From positions 3,175,001 through 3,239,000 of the forward strand of contig NZ_CP076620.1 of the NCBI RefSeq assembly GCF_020911725.1: a DNA stretch of 64,000 bases. The letters run 5' to 3'. Both the position numbers and the translations under genes were made by a program. How positions within the stretch are numbered: position 1 is the first letter of the stretch; every line of letters starts with the position of its first letter. Origin of the DNA: Clostridium cadaveris. GTDB taxonomy: Bacteria; Bacillota; Clostridia; Clostridiales; Clostridiaceae. The notes beneath the pieces are model-generated. The model was not told where the DNA came from. It saw only the letters and a list, made by a program, of their open reading frames with translations, and made no database searches. Shown one piece after another: positions 35,075-45,774 of the stretch.

Positions 35075-35371
35075 TTAAACAATGCCTTCTAAAAACTTTT
35101 TTATCATAACATCTAAGATTCGTTTATTAGACATTATGTATTCTCTTATATCTGTTGCCAAAACATCAGTCATTTTTAAATGTTTTAGTTTTTTCTTTTT
35201 AGGCTTTTCTATTGTTTTTAACCTTCCGTCAGCAAGTAATACATAGTTATCATCTATTTGCTCTATGACAATGTAGTAATCACCTGTGTCTCTGCCTGCT
35301 TTAGAAATTACAACTTTACCTAACAAGTCATTGTCTTGCAAATTTTTCACCTCAATGATTACCTTAGTCAT
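35075..35371 (-). CDS. KOW-domain RNA-binding protein
   Basis: This 98-residue protein has an N-terminal KOW-like segment ([22 protein letters not shown]) resembling eukaryotic L14e/L27e, a lysine-rich stretch ([11 protein letters not shown] at ~56-66) and a helical tail. It is commonly found between map and infA in Clostridia and related Firmicutes. No specific role is established; ribosome or rRNA association is likely from the company it keeps. Confidence 0.8.
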   Translation of the reverse strand: MTKVIIEVKNLQDNDLLGKVVISKAGRDTGDYYIVIEQIDDNYVLLADGRLKTIEKPKKKKLKHLKMTDVLATDIREYIMSNKRILDVMIKKFLEGIV

Positions 35372-35430
35372 AAATTAACTCAGCTTTAGCCGATATGAAT
35401 TTATAACTAAGCATCGCTAAACTTGGGTTT

Positions 35431-36183
35431 TTATTTTATTAATGTTAAAATCTCAGGACCATTTGGTAAAATAGCAACAGTATTCTCATAATGAGCTGAG
35501 AGACTTCCATCTGTAGTTACTACAGTCCATCCATCTCTTTTAGTCCTTACGTAATGCTGACCTTTGTTTACCATCGGTTCAATTGCTAATACCATTCCTT
35601 CGACTATTTTTGGTCCCCTACAAGGTCTACCAAAGTTAGGAACTGCAGGATCTTCATGAAGACTCCTTCCTATTCCATGACCCACATAATCTCTTACAAC
35701 AGAATATCCATGAGTCTCAACAAAAGTCTGGATTTCATGACCTATATCGGTTATCCTATTTCCTATTATAGCCTTTTCTACACCTTTAAAAAAACTTTCT
35801 TCAGTAACTTTTACAAGTTGCTTAGCATCATTTGAGACCTTTCCAACTAGGAAGGTCCTTGCGGCATCTCCATGAAACCCATTAAAGCAAGCTCCACAAT
35901 CAATACTGATTATGTCTCCTTCTTTTAAGATTACGTCATTACTTGGGATGCCATGAACCACAGTTTCATTAATAGATGCACATATTGACCCTGGAAAACC
36001 TCCATATCCCTTAAAGGACGGCCTTGCTCCCTGCTTAGTTATAAATTCTTCTGCTAATCTATCTATCTCTGCGGAAGTCATACCTGGTGATATAACCTCT
36101 TCAAGTTTTAAAAGAGTTTCGCCGACTATATGTCCTGCGGCTCTCATGCACTCAATTTCATGATTATTTTTTAATATAATCAT
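35431..36183 (-). CDS. map: Methionine aminopeptidase, type I
   Basis: This 250-residue type Ia enzyme removes initiator methionine from nascent proteins. The five metal ligands are D95, D106, H169, E202 and E233, in the expected contexts (SIDCG, FHGDAA, VGHGIG, IEPM and HYENT). It has no zinc-finger extension. Its start overlaps the adk stop by 1 nt, giving coupled translation within the secY-adk-map block. Confidence 0.97.
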   Translation of the reverse strand: MIILKNNHEIECMRAAGHIVGETLLKLEEVISPGMTSAEIDRLAEEFITKQGARPSFKGYGGFPGSICASINETVVHGIPSNDVILKEGDIISIDCGACFNGFHGDAARTFLVGKVSNDAKQLVKVTEESFFKGVEKAIIGNRITDIGHEIQTFVETHGYSVVRDYVGHGIGRSLHEDPAVPNFGRPCRGPKIVEGMVLAIEPMVNKGQHYVRTKRDGWTVVTTDGSLSAHYENTVAILPNGPEILTLIK

Positions 36184-36833
36184 TACTTATCGCTTCCTAG
36201 AATATTGCAGATACTTTCAAAAACTTCATTGATTGCCTTAGTACCATCTACAGTCTTTAAGAGTCCTTCAGCATCATAATAGTTTATTAAAGGTTGAGTT
36301 TGGCTATCATAAACATCCAATCTCTCTTTTACAGTTGCTTCTGTATCATCTTTTCTTTGGACTACATCATTACCACATACATCGCACTTTCCATCAACAG
36401 ATGGTGGATTGAATTTTATATGATAACTTGCTCCACATGATGTGCACACTCTTCTTCCAGTCATTCTTTCAAGAATGAAGTTTTGAGGTACATCTATTAA
36501 AAGTGCTACATCAAGATCTGTTCCATTTTCCTTTAAAAATTCTTTTAATGCTTCAGCCTGAGCTACTGTTCTTGGAAATCCATCTAGTAAAAATCCATTT
36601 TCGCAGAACTCTTGGCTTAAAGTATCTTTAACTAAATCTATAGTTAATGAATCTGGTACTAAGTGACCTTTGTCAATATATCCCTTAGCTTCTATTCCTA
36701 AAGGTGTTTTTTCAGAAATATTCTTTCTAAAAATATCACCTGTAGATATATGCGGTATAGAATATTTATTGCTAATTGACTTAGCTTGCGTTCCTTTTCC
36801 TGCTCCTGGAGGACCTAATAAAACTATTCTCAT
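36183..36833 (-). CDS. adk: Adenylate kinase
   Basis: This 216-residue enzyme interconverts ATP + AMP and 2 ADP. The P-loop is GPPGAGKG (7-14), and the LID domain contains a four-cysteine zinc site (CTSCG...CDVCG, residues ~130-153) as in Gram-positive enzymes. [13 protein letters not shown] is conserved. It follows secY by 22 nt, the usual Firmicute order. Confidence 0.98.
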   Translation of the reverse strand: MRIVLLGPPGAGKGTQAKSISNKYSIPHISTGDIFRKNISEKTPLGIEAKGYIDKGHLVPDSLTIDLVKDTLSQEFCENGFLLDGFPRTVAQAEALKEFLKENGTDLDVALLIDVPQNFILERMTGRRVCTSCGASYHIKFNPPSVDGKCDVCGNDVVQRKDDTEATVKERLDVYDSQTQPLINYYDAEGLLKTVDGTKAINEVFESICNILGSDK

Positions 36834-36855
36834 TTTGCATCATCTCCATTATATT

Positions 36856-38142
36856 CTATTTAAGGAATCCTTGATAATGACGCATTACTAATTGAGATTC
36901 AATTTGTCTTACAGTTTCTAACGATACACTGACCATAATTAAGAACATTGTACCTCCAAATTGAATACCCTTAAATGGCGTATGTGCCGATATTATTATA
37001 GGGAAAAGTGCTATGATTGACGCATATATTCCACCTATTACAGACACTTTATTTAATATCTTCTCTAAATATAATTCAGTTTGTTTTCCTGGTCTTATAC
37101 CTGGTATAAATCCAGCAGACTTATGCATGTTTTCAGCCATCTCTTCTGGTTTAAATGTAATTTGTGAATAAAACCAAGTGAAGAATATAACTAATATTGC
37201 ATAAACAACTGCATGTGACCATGTGTTGGTACTGAATATATTCCACGGACTATTCGAATTAATAAATGCATAGAAAGAAGTTTTTGAGAAGAATAATTGA
37301 GTAATTACTGGAACAAATTGAAGTACTGACATAGCAAATATTATTGCTATAACAGCAGATCCGATTATGCTTATTGGAATATGGGTTGTTTGACCTTTAT
37401 AAGTCTTATTTCCAACAGCTTTTCCAGCGTACTGAACGTGAATCCTTCTTTCTGCTAATGTCATATATATTATTGACAACAAGATAGCTAATGATACTAC
37501 TAATAGCATTGCTACTGCTACTCCAGTAACAGCTCCGGTTTCTTGAGACTTTATAATTTGATTTACTAGAGTTGGAAATCTAGAAATTATATTTACAAAG
37601 ATTATCAAAGAAAGTCCGTTTCCAATACCTTTTACTGTAATCTGATCCCCTAACCACATTAAGAATGTACTTCCTGCAATAAGAGGAACTAAGATTAACA
37701 TAACTCCAAGGAATGAACTATCAGTAACAACTCCTTGATTATAAATATACATATAAGATGCATATGCCATTATAATTGATATAGGTATTGATATATATCT
37801 TGTTATGTTTTGTATTTTCTTTCTTCCGTCTTCGCCTTCCTTAGATAGCTGTTCCAACTTTGGAATAGCTATTGTAAGAAGCTGCATTATAATCGATGCA
37901 TTGATGTATGGTGATACAGCCAATGCAAAGATACTAAATCCGCTAAAGGCACCTCCGGATATTAAGTCATAAAAATTTATTAGTGTTCCAGACTGTCCCA
38001 TACTTGCAGATAAAGCTGCTATGTTGACTCCAGGAACCGGAATAAAGTTTCCCATTCTTAGAACCATCACTAAAAATATGGTGTATAAAATTCTTTTTCT
38101 TAGTTCTGGAATTTTCCAGGCGTTACGTAGGGTTGATAGCAT
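36856..38142 (-). CDS. secY: Preprotein translocase subunit SecY
   Basis: This 428-residue channel subunit of the Sec translocon has ten predicted membrane helices. The start region is LRKRILYTIFLVMVLRMGNFIPVPG, with FFTWFYSQITFKPEEMAENM and the C-terminal VRQIESQLVMRHYQGFLK. It works with SecE (encoded at 63.4 kb) and SecG. It begins 2 nt after rplO. Confidence 0.98.
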   Translation of the reverse strand: MLSTLRNAWKIPELRKRILYTIFLVMVLRMGNFIPVPGVNIAALSASMGQSGTLINFYDLISGGAFSGFSIFALAVSPYINASIIMQLLTIAIPKLEQLSKEGEDGRKKIQNITRYISIPISIIMAYASYMYIYNQGVVTDSSFLGVMLILVPLIAGSTFLMWLGDQITVKGIGNGLSLIIFVNIISRFPTLVNQIIKSQETGAVTGVAVAMLLVVSLAILLSIIYMTLAERRIHVQYAGKAVGNKTYKGQTTHIPISIIGSAVIAIIFAMSVLQFVPVITQLFFSKTSFYAFINSNSPWNIFSTNTWSHAVVYAILVIFFTWFYSQITFKPEEMAENMHKSAGFIPGIRPGKQTELYLEKILNKVSVIGGIYASIIALFPIIISAHTPFKGIQFGGTMFLIMVSVSLETVRQIESQLVMRHYQGFLK

Positions 38143-38144
38143 TT

Positions 38145-38585
38145 TTATACCACCTCAACTTTTCCTCCAGCTGTTTCAATCTTTTCAGCTGCTGATTTAG
38201 AGAATTTTGAAGCCTTAACAGTTAAGCTCTTTTCTAAGTTTCCATTTCCTAAAATCTTAACTCCGTCTTTTACTTTACTGATTATTCTCTTTTCTAGCAG
38301 TAATTCTGGTGTAACTTCTGTTCCATTTTCAAAAACATTTAATCTATCTACATTGATAGCAACATATTCTTTAGCAAATATGTTAGTAAATCCTCTCTTT
38401 GGAAGTCTTCTGAATAATGGCATCTGACCTCCTTCAAATCCTGGTCTTACTCCGCCACCACTTCTAGCATTCTGTCCTTTTTCACCTTTACCAGCGTTTC
38501 TTCCTAATCCTGAACCTGTACCTCTACCGATTCTCTTAGGAGCTTTTCTGCTTCCTGCTGCTGGTTTTAACTCATGAAGTTTCAT
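38145..38585 (-). CDS. rplO: 50S ribosomal protein L15
   Basis: This 146-residue protein has an extended basic N-terminal half ([46 protein letters not shown]) and a compact C-terminal domain. It binds 23S rRNA domain II late in assembly. It lies between rpmD and secY, usual order. Confidence 0.98.
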   Translation of the reverse strand: MKLHELKPAAGSRKAPKRIGRGTGSGLGRNAGKGEKGQNARSGGGVRPGFEGGQMPLFRRLPKRGFTNIFAKEYVAINVDRLNVFENGTEVTPELLLEKRIISKVKDGVKILGNGNLEKSLTVKASKFSKSAAEKIETAGGKVEVV

Positions 38586-38607
38586 CTATCTTGCACCTCC
38601 TCGTTAA

Positions 38608-38787
38608 TTATATTTCTTCTACCTTTAGTAGGTAATCAATTTTCTTTATCATACCCATAACTTGAGGAGTACCCTCATGCTCTTTTACTGTTCCAATTTT
38701 TCTTAGTCCTAGAGCATTAGCAGTAGCGATATGGTCCTTCTTTCTACCTATTAAGCTCTTAACTAATGTTATTTTCATTTTAGCCAA
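38608..38787 (-). CDS. rpmD: 50S ribosomal protein L30
   Basis: This 59-residue protein contains [28 protein letters not shown] and the tail [16 protein letters not shown]. The start is probably the TTG at 38787, which has GGAGG about 8 nt upstream; the in-frame ATG at 38778 is 9 nt further and less well placed. It sits between rpsE and rplO as expected. Confidence 0.94.
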   Translation of the reverse strand: MAKMKITLVKSLIGRKKDHIATANALGLRKIGTVKEHEGTPQVMGMIKKIDYLLKVEEI

Positions 38788-38800
38788 GGCAATCCCCTCC

Positions 38801-39298
38801 TTAACCTAAAATTTCTTCAACGGATTTTCCTCTTAGCTTAGCTATTTGCTCAGCTGTTCTTAGGCTTGCTAATCCGTTTATTGTTGCGTTAACCATATTT
38901 TTAGGGTTATTTGAACCTAGAGACTTAGCTCTAACGTCCTTTAATCCAGCTAATTCAAGGACCGCTCTTGCTGGACCTCCCGCTATAACTCCAGTACCTT
39001 CAGTAGCAGGCATTATTAAAACATCACCCTTACCGAATATTCCGTGTACTGCATGAGGAACTGTAGTTCCAACTATCTCAACAGAAACTAAATGTTTCTT
39101 AGCATCTTCTATTGCTTTTCTGATTGCTTCAGGTATTTCTATAGACTTACCAATTCCAACTCCAACGTGTCCGTTCTCGTCTCCAACAACTACTAGAGCG
39201 CTGAATCTGAAGTTTCTACCACCTTTAACAACCTTAGTAACTCTATTTATAGAAACAACCTTTTCTTTAAGGTCTAGTGTACTAGGATCGATTCTCAT
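38801..39298 (-). CDS. rpsE: 30S ribosomal protein S5
   Basis: This 165-residue protein is involved in decoding accuracy and the mRNA entry channel. The double-stranded-RNA-binding-like N-terminal domain has [44 protein letters not shown] marks the C-terminal half. Usual length, in spc order after rplR. Confidence 0.98.
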   Translation of the reverse strand: MRIDPSTLDLKEKVVSINRVTKVVKGGRNFRFSALVVVGDENGHVGVGIGKSIEIPEAIRKAIEDAKKHLVSVEIVGTTVPHAVHGIFGKGDVLIMPATEGTGVIAGGPARAVLELAGLKDVRAKSLGSNNPKNMVNATINGLASLRTAEQIAKLRGKSVEEILG

Positions 39299-39314
39299 TT
39301 ATTTTCCTCCTTAA

Positions 39315-39674
39315 TTAGAATTGTAGGCCCGCTTCTCTAGCGCCCTCTGCAAGCTCTTTAACTCTTCCATGATATATGTATCCGCCTCTGTCAAATACAA
39401 CATCATTGATTCCTTTTTCAATTGCTCTCTTTGCTATAGCTTCTCCAACTAATTTAGCAGCTTCTTTGTTGCTTCCCTTAGCTGTAAAGTCTTTCTCAGT
39501 GCTAGAAGCAGCAACTAAAGTTCTTCCAGCTACATCATCTATTATTTGAGCATATATATTCTTTTCGCTTCTATATACACAAAGTCTTGGTCTTTCATTT
39601 GTTCCAGAGATTTTCTTACGAACTCTTAAATGACGTCTTTCTCTTTGCGCTTTTCTGTCAGCTTTTTTGAACAT
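39315..39674 (-). CDS. rplR: 50S ribosomal protein L18
   Basis: This 119-residue 5S rRNA-binding protein has a basic N-terminus ([19 protein letters not shown]), the [17 protein letters not shown] strand and the C-terminal [24 protein letters not shown]. With L5 it anchors 5S rRNA in the central protuberance. Usual length. Confidence 0.98.
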   Translation of the reverse strand: MFKKADRKAQRERRHLRVRKKISGTNERPRLCVYRSEKNIYAQIIDDVAGRTLVAASSTEKDFTAKGSNKEAAKLVGEAIAKRAIEKGINDVVFDRGGYIYHGRVKELAEGAREAGLQF

Positions 39675-39693
39675 TTAGGTTCACTCCTTTCTA

Positions 39694-40236
39694 TTACTTC
39701 TTACCAGTCTTACCTTCCTTACGTCTGATAACTTCACCTTCATACTTGATTCCTTTACCCTTGTAAGGTTCTGGTACTCTCCACTTTCTTATGTCAGCAG
39801 CCATATCTCCAACTTTTTCTTTATCAATTCCTTTAACTACAACTTTTGTAGCAGCTGGAATTTCAAAAGTTACGCCTTCAACTGGCTCTATTTCTACAGG
39901 GTGAGAATATCCTAAGTTCATTACAAGCTTCTTTCCTTGTAATTGCGCTCTATATCCAACACCAACTAATTCTAAAGTTTTTTGGTATCCTTCGGATACT
40001 CCTTTAACCATGTTATTTAACAAAGCTCTAGTTAATCCGTGTAGTGCTCTATGATCCTTGTTATCACTTGGTCTAGTAACAACTACTTCATTGCCTTGAA
40101 CTGTTATTTGTATGTCTTTGTGCATAGCCTTCTCTAATTGGCCTTTTGGTCCTTTTACAGTAACAACGTTCTCTGGAGTTACTGTAACAGTTACGCCATT
40201 AGGAATAGCTATCGGTAATCTACCAACTCTTGACAT
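39694..40236 (-). CDS. rplF: 50S ribosomal protein L6
   Basis: This 180-residue protein has two tandem L6 folds and the C-terminal signature [21 protein letters not shown] near the sarcin-ricin loop. The start [15 protein letters not shown] is typical. The 94-nt spacer to rpsH holds a small GGGGA / TCCCC hairpin. Confidence 0.98.
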   Translation of the reverse strand: MSRVGRLPIAIPNGVTVTVTPENVVTVKGPKGQLEKAMHKDIQITVQGNEVVVTRPSDNKDHRALHGLTRALLNNMVKGVSEGYQKTLELVGVGYRAQLQGKKLVMNLGYSHPVEIEPVEGVTFEIPAATKVVVKGIDKEKVGDMAADIRKWRVPEPYKGKGIKYEGEVIRRKEGKTGKK

Positions 40237-40330
40237 GATTGCACCTCCTATATCCCTTATGGTGTACGGGGAGTTTATCCCCTATACTTATCTATAATAA
40301 AATCCATACTAAGATTAAATCTCAATTATT

Positions 40331-40729
40331 TTACCAAACGTAGCAGATAACTTCTCCACCTACGCCAGCTTTTCTTGCTTCTCTATCAGTTAAAATACCC
40401 TTTGAAGTAGAAATTACTGCAACTCCTAGTCCGTTTAATACCTTAGGTACATCGTCCTTTTGGCAGTATACTCTTAAACCTGGTTTAGATATTTTCTTTA
40501 TTCCAGTTATAACTCTTTCATTGTTAATGCCATATTTAAGTGTTAATCTCATCATAGGCACAACTCCTTCAGAGTACTCCTCAATTTCCTTTATATATCC
40601 TTCTTGAAGTAATATATTTGCTATAGCCTTCTTTATGTTTGAAGAAGGTATTTCTACTATCTCATGTTTTACAGCATTTGCATTTCTAATACGTGTTAGC
40701 AAATCTGCGATAGGATCCGTCATAACCAT
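40331..40729 (-). CDS. rpsH: 30S ribosomal protein S8
   Basis: This 132-residue central-domain 16S-binding protein begins [15 protein letters not shown] and ends [20 protein letters not shown], then VICYVW. Two ATGs (40729 and 40723) are possible; AGGAGG lies 8 nt before the first. In E. coli S8 represses the spc operon; no matching site was identified here. Confidence 0.98.
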   Translation of the reverse strand: MVMTDPIADLLTRIRNANAVKHEIVEIPSSNIKKAIANILLQEGYIKEIEEYSEGVVPMMRLTLKYGINNERVITGIKKISKPGLRVYCQKDDVPKVLNGLGVAVISTSKGILTDREARKAGVGGEVICYVW

Positions 40730-40761
40730 TTAATATGCCTCCTTTCTTTACCCAATCAATA

Positions 40762-40947
40762 TTACCAACTTGCTTTTCTGCATCCAGGTATTTCACCTTT
40801 GTATGCAAGTTCTCTAAAGCATATACGGCAAATTCCATATTTCTTTAAAACAGAATGTGGTCTTCCACATATTCTACATCTTGTATATGCTTGTGTAGAA
40901 TACTTTGGTCCTTTTTTCCACTTTTCAATTATAGCCTTACGTGCCAC
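40762..40947 (-). CDS. rpsN: 30S ribosomal protein S14, zinc (type Z) form
   Basis: This 61-residue short S14 has two CxxC pairs (CRICGRPH and [11 protein letters not shown]) that bind zinc, as in the zinc-dependent Gram-positive type. The 30S head protein sits near the A site. It lies between rplE and rpsH. Confidence 0.97.
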   Translation of the reverse strand: MARKAIIEKWKKGPKYSTQAYTRCRICGRPHSVLKKYGICRICFRELAYKGEIPGCRKASW

Positions 40948-40962
40948 AGTTTTCCCTCCTTA

Positions 40963-41505
40963 TTAATGAGCAAATGGCATTCCAAGGAATCTTAGTAATT
41001 CTCTTGCTTCCTCGTCTGTCTTTGCAGTAGTTACAAATATAATATCCATTCCTCTTACTTTGTCAACTTTATCATACTCAATTTCAGGGAATATAAGTTG
41101 CTCTTTGATTCCTAAAGAGTAGTTTCCTCTTCCATCAAAAGATTTGTCTGAAACTCCTCTAAAGTCTCTAACTCTTGGTAAAGCTATGCTTACGAATTTG
41201 TCAGCAAACTCATACATTTTCTCTTTTCTAAGAGTTACCTTACAACCAATAGCCATATTCTCTCTTATCTTAAAGTTAGCAACTGATTTCTTTGCTCTAG
41301 TTAAGATTGGCTTTTGTCCTGTTATTATTTGAAGATCAGAAACAGCAGATTCTAAATTTTTAGCATTCTCCTTAGCTTCTCCTACTCCCATATTAATAAC
41401 TATTTTCTCTAGTTTTGGCACTTGCATTATGTTTTTATATCCGAACTTTTCCATCATAGCTGGAACTACTTCTTTATTGTATTTTTCTTGTAGTCTTGAA
41501 ATCAT
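40963..41505 (-). CDS. rplE: 50S ribosomal protein L5
   Basis: This 180-residue 5S rRNA-binding protein has [37 protein letters not shown] and the C-terminal [17 protein letters not shown]. It contacts P-site tRNA and S13. Usual length and order. Confidence 0.98.
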   Translation of the reverse strand: MISRLQEKYNKEVVPAMMEKFGYKNIMQVPKLEKIVINMGVGEAKENAKNLESAVSDLQIITGQKPILTRAKKSVANFKIRENMAIGCKVTLRKEKMYEFADKFVSIALPRVRDFRGVSDKSFDGRGNYSLGIKEQLIFPEIEYDKVDKVRGMDIIFVTTAKTDEEARELLRFLGMPFAH

Positions 41506-41528
41506 TAGATTTTACCTCCTTTCAAGTA

Positions 41529-41843
41529 TTAGAATGTTTCTCCACACTTCTTGCACACTCTTACTTTAGCTCCATCTTCAAGAATCTTATAGTTGATTCT
41601 TGTTACATTCTTGCACTTAGTGCAGTATAACATAACTTTTGAGCTGTAAATAGGTGCTTCTTCTTTTATTATTCCACCTTGCATGTTTGCTTGGCTTGGT
41701 TTCTTATGTTTGCTTACTATATTAACGCCACTAACTCTTATCTTACCAGTCTTTGGCATAACTTCTATAACTTCTCCAGTTTTGCCTTTATCTTTTCCAG
41801 ATATAACCATAACTGTGTCATTTTTTCTTACATGAACTTTCAT
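41529..41843 (-). CDS. rplX: 50S ribosomal protein L24
   Basis: This 104-residue assembly-initiator protein has an N-terminal KOW domain ([16 protein letters not shown]). The C-terminal extension carries two CxxC pairs (CTKC near residue 75 and CKKC near 98), a probable zinc ribbon found in many, not all, bacterial L24 proteins. It lies between rplN and rplE. Confidence 0.98.
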   Translation of the reverse strand: MKVHVRKNDTVMVISGKDKGKTGEVIEVMPKTGKIRVSGVNIVSKHKKPSQANMQGGIIKEEAPIYSSKVMLYCTKCKNVTRINYKILEDGAKVRVCKKCGETF

Positions 41844-41861
41844 TATTTAGCTACCTCCCTC

Positions 41862-42230
41862 TTATAGAACTTCAGGTGCCAATGATAATATCTTGTTAAA
41901 CTCTTTATCTCTTAGCTCCCTAGCAACTGGTCCGAAGATACGAGTTCCCCTTGGTTGTTTATCATCTTTAATGATTACTGCTGCGTTCTCGTCGAATCTT
42001 ATATAAGATCCATCTGCTCTTCTTAACCCTTTAACTGATCTAACTATAACAGCCTTAACAACGTCACCTTTTTTAACAACTCCGCCTGGTGTTGCACTTT
42101 TAACGCTAGCAACTATTATATCTCCAATGTTTCCATACTTTCTCTTGGAACCACCTAATACTCTTATGCACATAATTTCTTTAGCACCAGAATTATCTGC
42201 AACATTTAGTATAGTTTGTTGTTGTATCAT
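41862..42230 (-). CDS. rplN: 50S ribosomal protein L14
   Basis: This 122-residue protein begins [20 protein letters not shown] and has [16 protein letters not shown] and [16 protein letters not shown]. It forms an intersubunit bridge and is the docking site of the silencing factor RsfS. Exact family length. Confidence 0.99.
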   Translation of the reverse strand: MIQQQTILNVADNSGAKEIMCIRVLGGSKRKYGNIGDIIVASVKSATPGGVVKKGDVVKAVIVRSVKGLRRADGSYIRFDENAAVIIKDDKQPRGTRIFGPVARELRDKEFNKILSLAPEVL

Positions 42231-42260
42231 GCAAATACCCTCCTTTCAGTACTTAAAAGA

Positions 42261-42515
42261 CTATTTTGCCTTTTCAACTATTTCCACTAGTCTCCATCTC
42301 TTGTCTTTAGATAGTGGTCTTGTTTCCATTATTAAAACTCTATCATTAACTTTTGCTTCATTATTCTCATCATGAGCTTTGAATTTAGTAGTTGTATTAA
42401 CTGTCTTTCCGTAAAGTGGATGACGAACCTTTGTTTCAACAGCTACAACTATAGTTTTATCCATCTTATCTGAAACGACTCTACCAATTCTGGTTTTTCT
42501 ATTTCCTCTTTCCAC
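42261..42515 (-). CDS. rpsQ: 30S ribosomal protein S17
   Basis: This 84-residue OB-fold primary 16S-binding protein begins [20 protein letters not shown] and has [10 protein letters not shown] and [20 protein letters not shown]. Usual length; 21 nt after rpmC. Confidence 0.98.
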   Translation of the reverse strand: MERGNRKTRIGRVVSDKMDKTIVVAVETKVRHPLYGKTVNTTTKFKAHDENNEAKVNDRVLIMETRPLSKDKRWRLVEIVEKAK

Positions 42516-42536
42516 AGGGCGAACCTCCTTTCAGCT

Positions 42537-42749
42537 TTACTGTTCAAAAGCCTTTAACTCTTCTTCTCTTAAAATTGTCTTTATTTGGGCGATTGACTTT
42601 TTAACTTCTCTTATCCTCATTGGATTTTCTAACTGACCTGTAGCTAATTGGAATCTTAAGTTAAATAGCTCAGCCTTAAGATCTCCTAATTTAACATTTA
42701 AATCTTGAGGATTGCTTTGTCTTAACTCTTGTAATTCTCTAGCCTTCAT
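42537..42749 (-). CDS. rpmC: 50S ribosomal protein L29
   Basis: This 70-residue two-helix protein at the peptide exit site begins [11 protein letters not shown] and has [30 protein letters not shown] split over its helices. The open frame reaches 42773, but the ATG at 42749 gives the family start and length. Its first 11 nt overlap the end of rplP, so translation is coupled. Confidence 0.96.
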   Translation of the reverse strand: MKARELQELRQSNPQDLNVKLGDLKAELFNLRFQLATGQLENPMRIREVKKSIAQIKTILREEELKAFEQ

Positions 42750-43182
42750 TGTTTTCACCACCCATTTCCTCAAAATCTCTTCTTGTTACAAACTTAGTTT
42801 TTATAGGAAGCTTGTGTGATGCAAGTCTCATTGCCTCCCTTGCAGTTTCTTCATTAACACCTGACAATTCAAATAATACTCTGCCTGGCTTAACTACTGC
42901 AACCCAGTATTCTGGTGAACCTTTACCTGAACCCATACGTGTTTCAGCTGGTTTTTCTGTAACTGGCTTATCTGGGAAAATCTTTATCCAAAGTTTTCCA
43001 CCTCTTTTTATATATCTGTTTATTGCTATTCTGGCAGCTTCTATTTGGTTACTTGTTATCCAACCACATTCAGTTGCTTGAATTGCATAATCTCCATACG
43101 CAATAAAGTTACCTCTGGTAGCTTTACCCTTCATTCTACCACGTTGTACCTTACGATGTTTTACTCTTTTAGGCATTAACAT
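42739..43182 (-). CDS. rplP: 50S ribosomal protein L16
   Basis: This 147-residue protein near the peptidyl-transferase centre and A-site tRNA has [30 protein letters not shown] and [24 protein letters not shown] lies 8 nt before the ATG at 43182. It overlaps rpmC at its 3' end. Confidence 0.98.
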   Translation of the reverse strand: MLMPKRVKHRKVQRGRMKGKATRGNFIAYGDYAIQATECGWITSNQIEAARIAINRYIKRGGKLWIKIFPDKPVTEKPAETRMGSGKGSPEYWVAVVKPGRVLFELSGVNEETAREAMRLASHKLPIKTKFVTRRDFEEMGGENNEG

Positions 43183-43199
43183 GTCGTATTCCTCCTTTC

Positions 43200-43865
43200 T
43201 TACGCGTTAACTTCTTCCTTTTCTACTTTTTTAACTGGAAGAACTTCTCCTTTATAAACCCAAACTTTAACTCCGATTTTTCCGTAAGTTGTATTTGCTT
43301 CAGCAAATCCATAATCTATATCAGCTCTTAAAGTTTGTAGTGGAATTGTTCCTTCATGATAGCTTTCTGATCTAGCGATTTCAGCTCCGCCAAGTCTTCC
43401 GCCACATGTAGTCTTAACACCTTTAGCTCCATTCTTCATAGCTCTTTGGATTGTTTGTTTCATAGCTCTTCTGAAAGATATTCTCTTTTCAAGTTGTGCA
43501 GCTATGTTTTCTGACATTAATTGAGCATCTGTATCAACAGATTTAACCTCAACTATGTTTATAAGTATGTGCTTATCAGTTACGAAAGTTTCCAAAGATT
43601 TCTTTAAAGCTTCTATTCCTGATCCACCTTTTCCTATAACAACACCTGGCTTTGCAGTATAGATGTTAAGCTTAACTTTCTTTGCAGCTCTTTCTATTTC
43701 TATTTTAGATATTCCTGCGGAATATAACTTGCTTTTTACGAATTCTCTTATCTTGTTATCTTCAACTAGATAATCTGCGAAATTCTTTTTGTCTGCATAC
43801 CATTTAGCATCCCAGCCTTTGATAACGCCGACTCTAAGTCCGTGAGGATGTACTTTTTGTCCCAC
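43200..43865 (-). CDS. rpsC: 30S ribosomal protein S3
   Basis: This 221-residue protein lies at the mRNA entry site. The KH domain carries [14 protein letters not shown] (about residues 75-88), and the C-terminal S3 domain has [20 protein letters not shown] and [12 protein letters not shown]. Usual length. It follows rplV by 20 nt. Confidence 0.98.
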   Translation of the reverse strand: MGQKVHPHGLRVGVIKGWDAKWYADKKNFADYLVEDNKIREFVKSKLYSAGISKIEIERAAKKVKLNIYTAKPGVVIGKGGSGIEALKKSLETFVTDKHILINIVEVKSVDTDAQLMSENIAAQLEKRISFRRAMKQTIQRAMKNGAKGVKTTCGGRLGGAEIARSESYHEGTIPLQTLRADIDYGFAEANTTYGKIGVKVWVYKGEVLPVKKVEKEEVNA

Positions 43866-43885
43866 TCTAGTTCCCTCCTTCTTTA

Positions 43886-44221
43886 TTAAGCTCTTTCTTT
43901 TACAACTAGTGTTATATGACTAGTCTTCTTATTTATTCTAAATGCTCTACCTTGAGCATGTGGTCTAAATCTCTTTAATGTTGGTCCTTGACCCACATGT
44001 GCTTCAGCAACAAATAATCTAGTTGAATCTAAGTTATTGTTGTTTTCAGCATTAGCAACAGCAGATTTTAATAACTTATTAACAACTACTGCAGCATCTT
44101 TTGGAGTGTATTGAAGAATTGCAAATGCTTCATTTACATTTTTCCCTCTTATTAAGTCAAGTACTACTCCAACTTTCATTGGTGACATTCTTATATATTT
44201 AGCTATAGCCTTAGCTTCCAT
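43886..44221 (-). CDS. rplV: 50S ribosomal protein L22
   Basis: This 111-residue protein has a beta-hairpin that lines the exit tunnel ([18 protein letters not shown]). The start [20 protein letters not shown] and [12 protein letters not shown] are typical. Macrolide-resistance changes map to this hairpin in other bacteria; nothing abnormal is seen here. Confidence 0.98.
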   Translation of the reverse strand: MEAKAIAKYIRMSPMKVGVVLDLIRGKNVNEAFAILQYTPKDAAVVVNKLLKSAVANAENNNNLDSTRLFVAEAHVGQGPTLKRFRPHAQGRAFRINKKTSHITLVVKERA

Positions 44222-44243
44222 TAATGTATCCTCCTTTCCAAGG

Positions 44244-44525
44244 TTATCTTACCTTTGATGATTTCTCATTGTCAACGTGTCCCTTGTAAGTTCTAGTTAA
44301 AACGAACTCTCCTAATTTATGTCCAACCATATCCTCAGATACATAAACTGGGACATGCTTTCTTCCATCATGAACTGCTATAGTGTGGCCTATCATTTGA
44401 GGGAATATTGTTGAACTTCTTGACCAAGTCTTGATAACCTTCTTCTCTCCAGCTTTATTCATCTCATTGATTCTCTTTAAAAGAACTTCTTGCACGAAAG
44501 GTCCTTTTTTGATTGATCTACTCAC
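44244..44525 (-). CDS. rpsS: 30S ribosomal protein S19
   Basis: This 93-residue head protein has [40 protein letters not shown] and [13 protein letters not shown]. The frame extends to 44543, but GGAGG stands 7 nt before the GTG at 44525, giving the usual N-terminus and length; GTG is the start. It forms a complex with S13. Confidence 0.97.
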   Translation of the reverse strand: MSRSIKKGPFVQEVLLKRINEMNKAGEKKVIKTWSRSSTIFPQMIGHTIAVHDGRKHVPVYVSEDMVGHKLGEFVLTRTYKGHVDNEKSSKVR

Positions 44526-44585
44526 TGATTTTCCTCCCTTCACATACAGCTATGGCAGAAGAGAATTATTCATTCTCTCCACCAA

Positions 44586-45419
44586 CTATTTGCTATTTCT
44601 TCTCTTTATTATTAATCTATTTGAATACTTCTTATGCTTTCTAGTCTTAAATCCTAGGGCTGGCTTACCCCATGGAGTAAGTGGTCCTGGTCTACCTACT
44701 GGTGACTTACCTTCTCCACCACCGTGTGGGTGATCGCAAGGATTCATTACAGATCCTCTTACAGTTGGTCTCCATCCCATGTGTCTCTTTCTTCCAGCCT
44801 TACCGATGTTAACTATGTCGTTAGTTAAGTTAGATACAGTTCCGATTGTAGCTCTGCACTCTATTCTAACATATCTCATTTCACCTGATGGTAATCTTAA
44901 AGTTGCATAGTTTCCTTCTTTAGCCATTAACTGAGCTGATGCTCCAGCAGATCTTACTAACTGTCCGCCTTTTCCAGCAGCTAACTCTATATTATGGATT
45001 ACTGTACCAACAGGAATGTTCTTTAATGGAAGAGCATTACCTGGTTTTATGTCAGCATCTGGTCCTGAAACTACTACGTCTCCAACCTTTAGGCCTACAG
45101 GAGCTAGTATGTATCTCTTTTCACCATCTGCATATACTACTAATGATATATATGCTGATCTATTTGGATCATACTCTATAGTAGCAACCTTTGCTGGTAT
45201 ACCATCCTTATTTCTCTTGAAATCTATTATTCTGTATTTTCTCTTTTCTCCACCACCGTGGTGTCTAACAGTTATTTTACCATGAGCATTTCTTCCGCCA
45301 CTCTTTTTAACTGATACAAGTAGAGATTTTTCTGGACTATTAGTTGTTATCTCTTCAAAAGTAGACATAGTCATTTCTCTTCTTGATGGAGTGGTTGGGT
45401 TAAACTTTTTAACTGCCAT
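44586..45419 (-). CDS. rplB: 50S ribosomal protein L2
   Basis: This 277-residue protein is needed for subunit joining and peptidyl-transferase activity. It has the C-terminal conserved histidine region [19 protein letters not shown] and NRLIIKRR at the end, plus [13 protein letters not shown] at the start. Usual length. Confidence 0.99.
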   Translation of the reverse strand: MAVKKFNPTTPSRREMTMSTFEEITTNSPEKSLLVSVKKSGGRNAHGKITVRHHGGGEKRKYRIIDFKRNKDGIPAKVATIEYDPNRSAYISLVVYADGEKRYILAPVGLKVGDVVVSGPDADIKPGNALPLKNIPVGTVIHNIELAAGKGGQLVRSAGASAQLMAKEGNYATLRLPSGEMRYVRIECRATIGTVSNLTNDIVNIGKAGRKRHMGWRPTVRGSVMNPCDHPHGGGEGKSPVGRPGPLTPWGKPALGFKTRKHKKYSNRLIIKRRNSK

Positions 45420-45477
45420 GTAAATTCCCTCCTTTTTGAGCTTATCTGGCTTTCACCAATACCTGCTTATTTATCTA

Positions 45478-45774
45478 TTATTGCATTCCTTCAAAGAATT
45501 CGATTGTCTTACTATCCTCTGTAAGCATAACAACAGCTTTCTTAAAGTCTGCTCTTTTTCCTACATGTACGCCTACTCTCTTAGTTTTTCCTAAGAAATT
45601 CATTGTCTTTACATCTTTAACCTTTACGCCAAAAACTTCTTCTATAGCTCTCTTAACTTGAACTTTATTAGCTTCTGGGTGAACTATGAAACTGTATTTC
45701 TTTTCAGCCATAGCAGCCATAGATTTTTCAGTGATGATTGGCTTTCTTATTATATCGTGGCTAGTTAACTTCAT
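45478..45774 (-). CDS. rplW: 50S ribosomal protein L23
   Basis: This 98-residue exit-site protein docks trigger factor and SRP. The start [20 protein letters not shown] and [21 protein letters not shown] are typical. Its first base overlaps the rplD stop, so the two are coupled. Confidence 0.98.
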   Translation of the reverse strand: MKLTSHDIIRKPIITEKSMAAMAEKKYSFIVHPEANKVQVKRAIEEVFGVKVKDVKTMNFLGKTKRVGVHVGKRADFKKAVVMLTEDSKTIEFFEGMQ

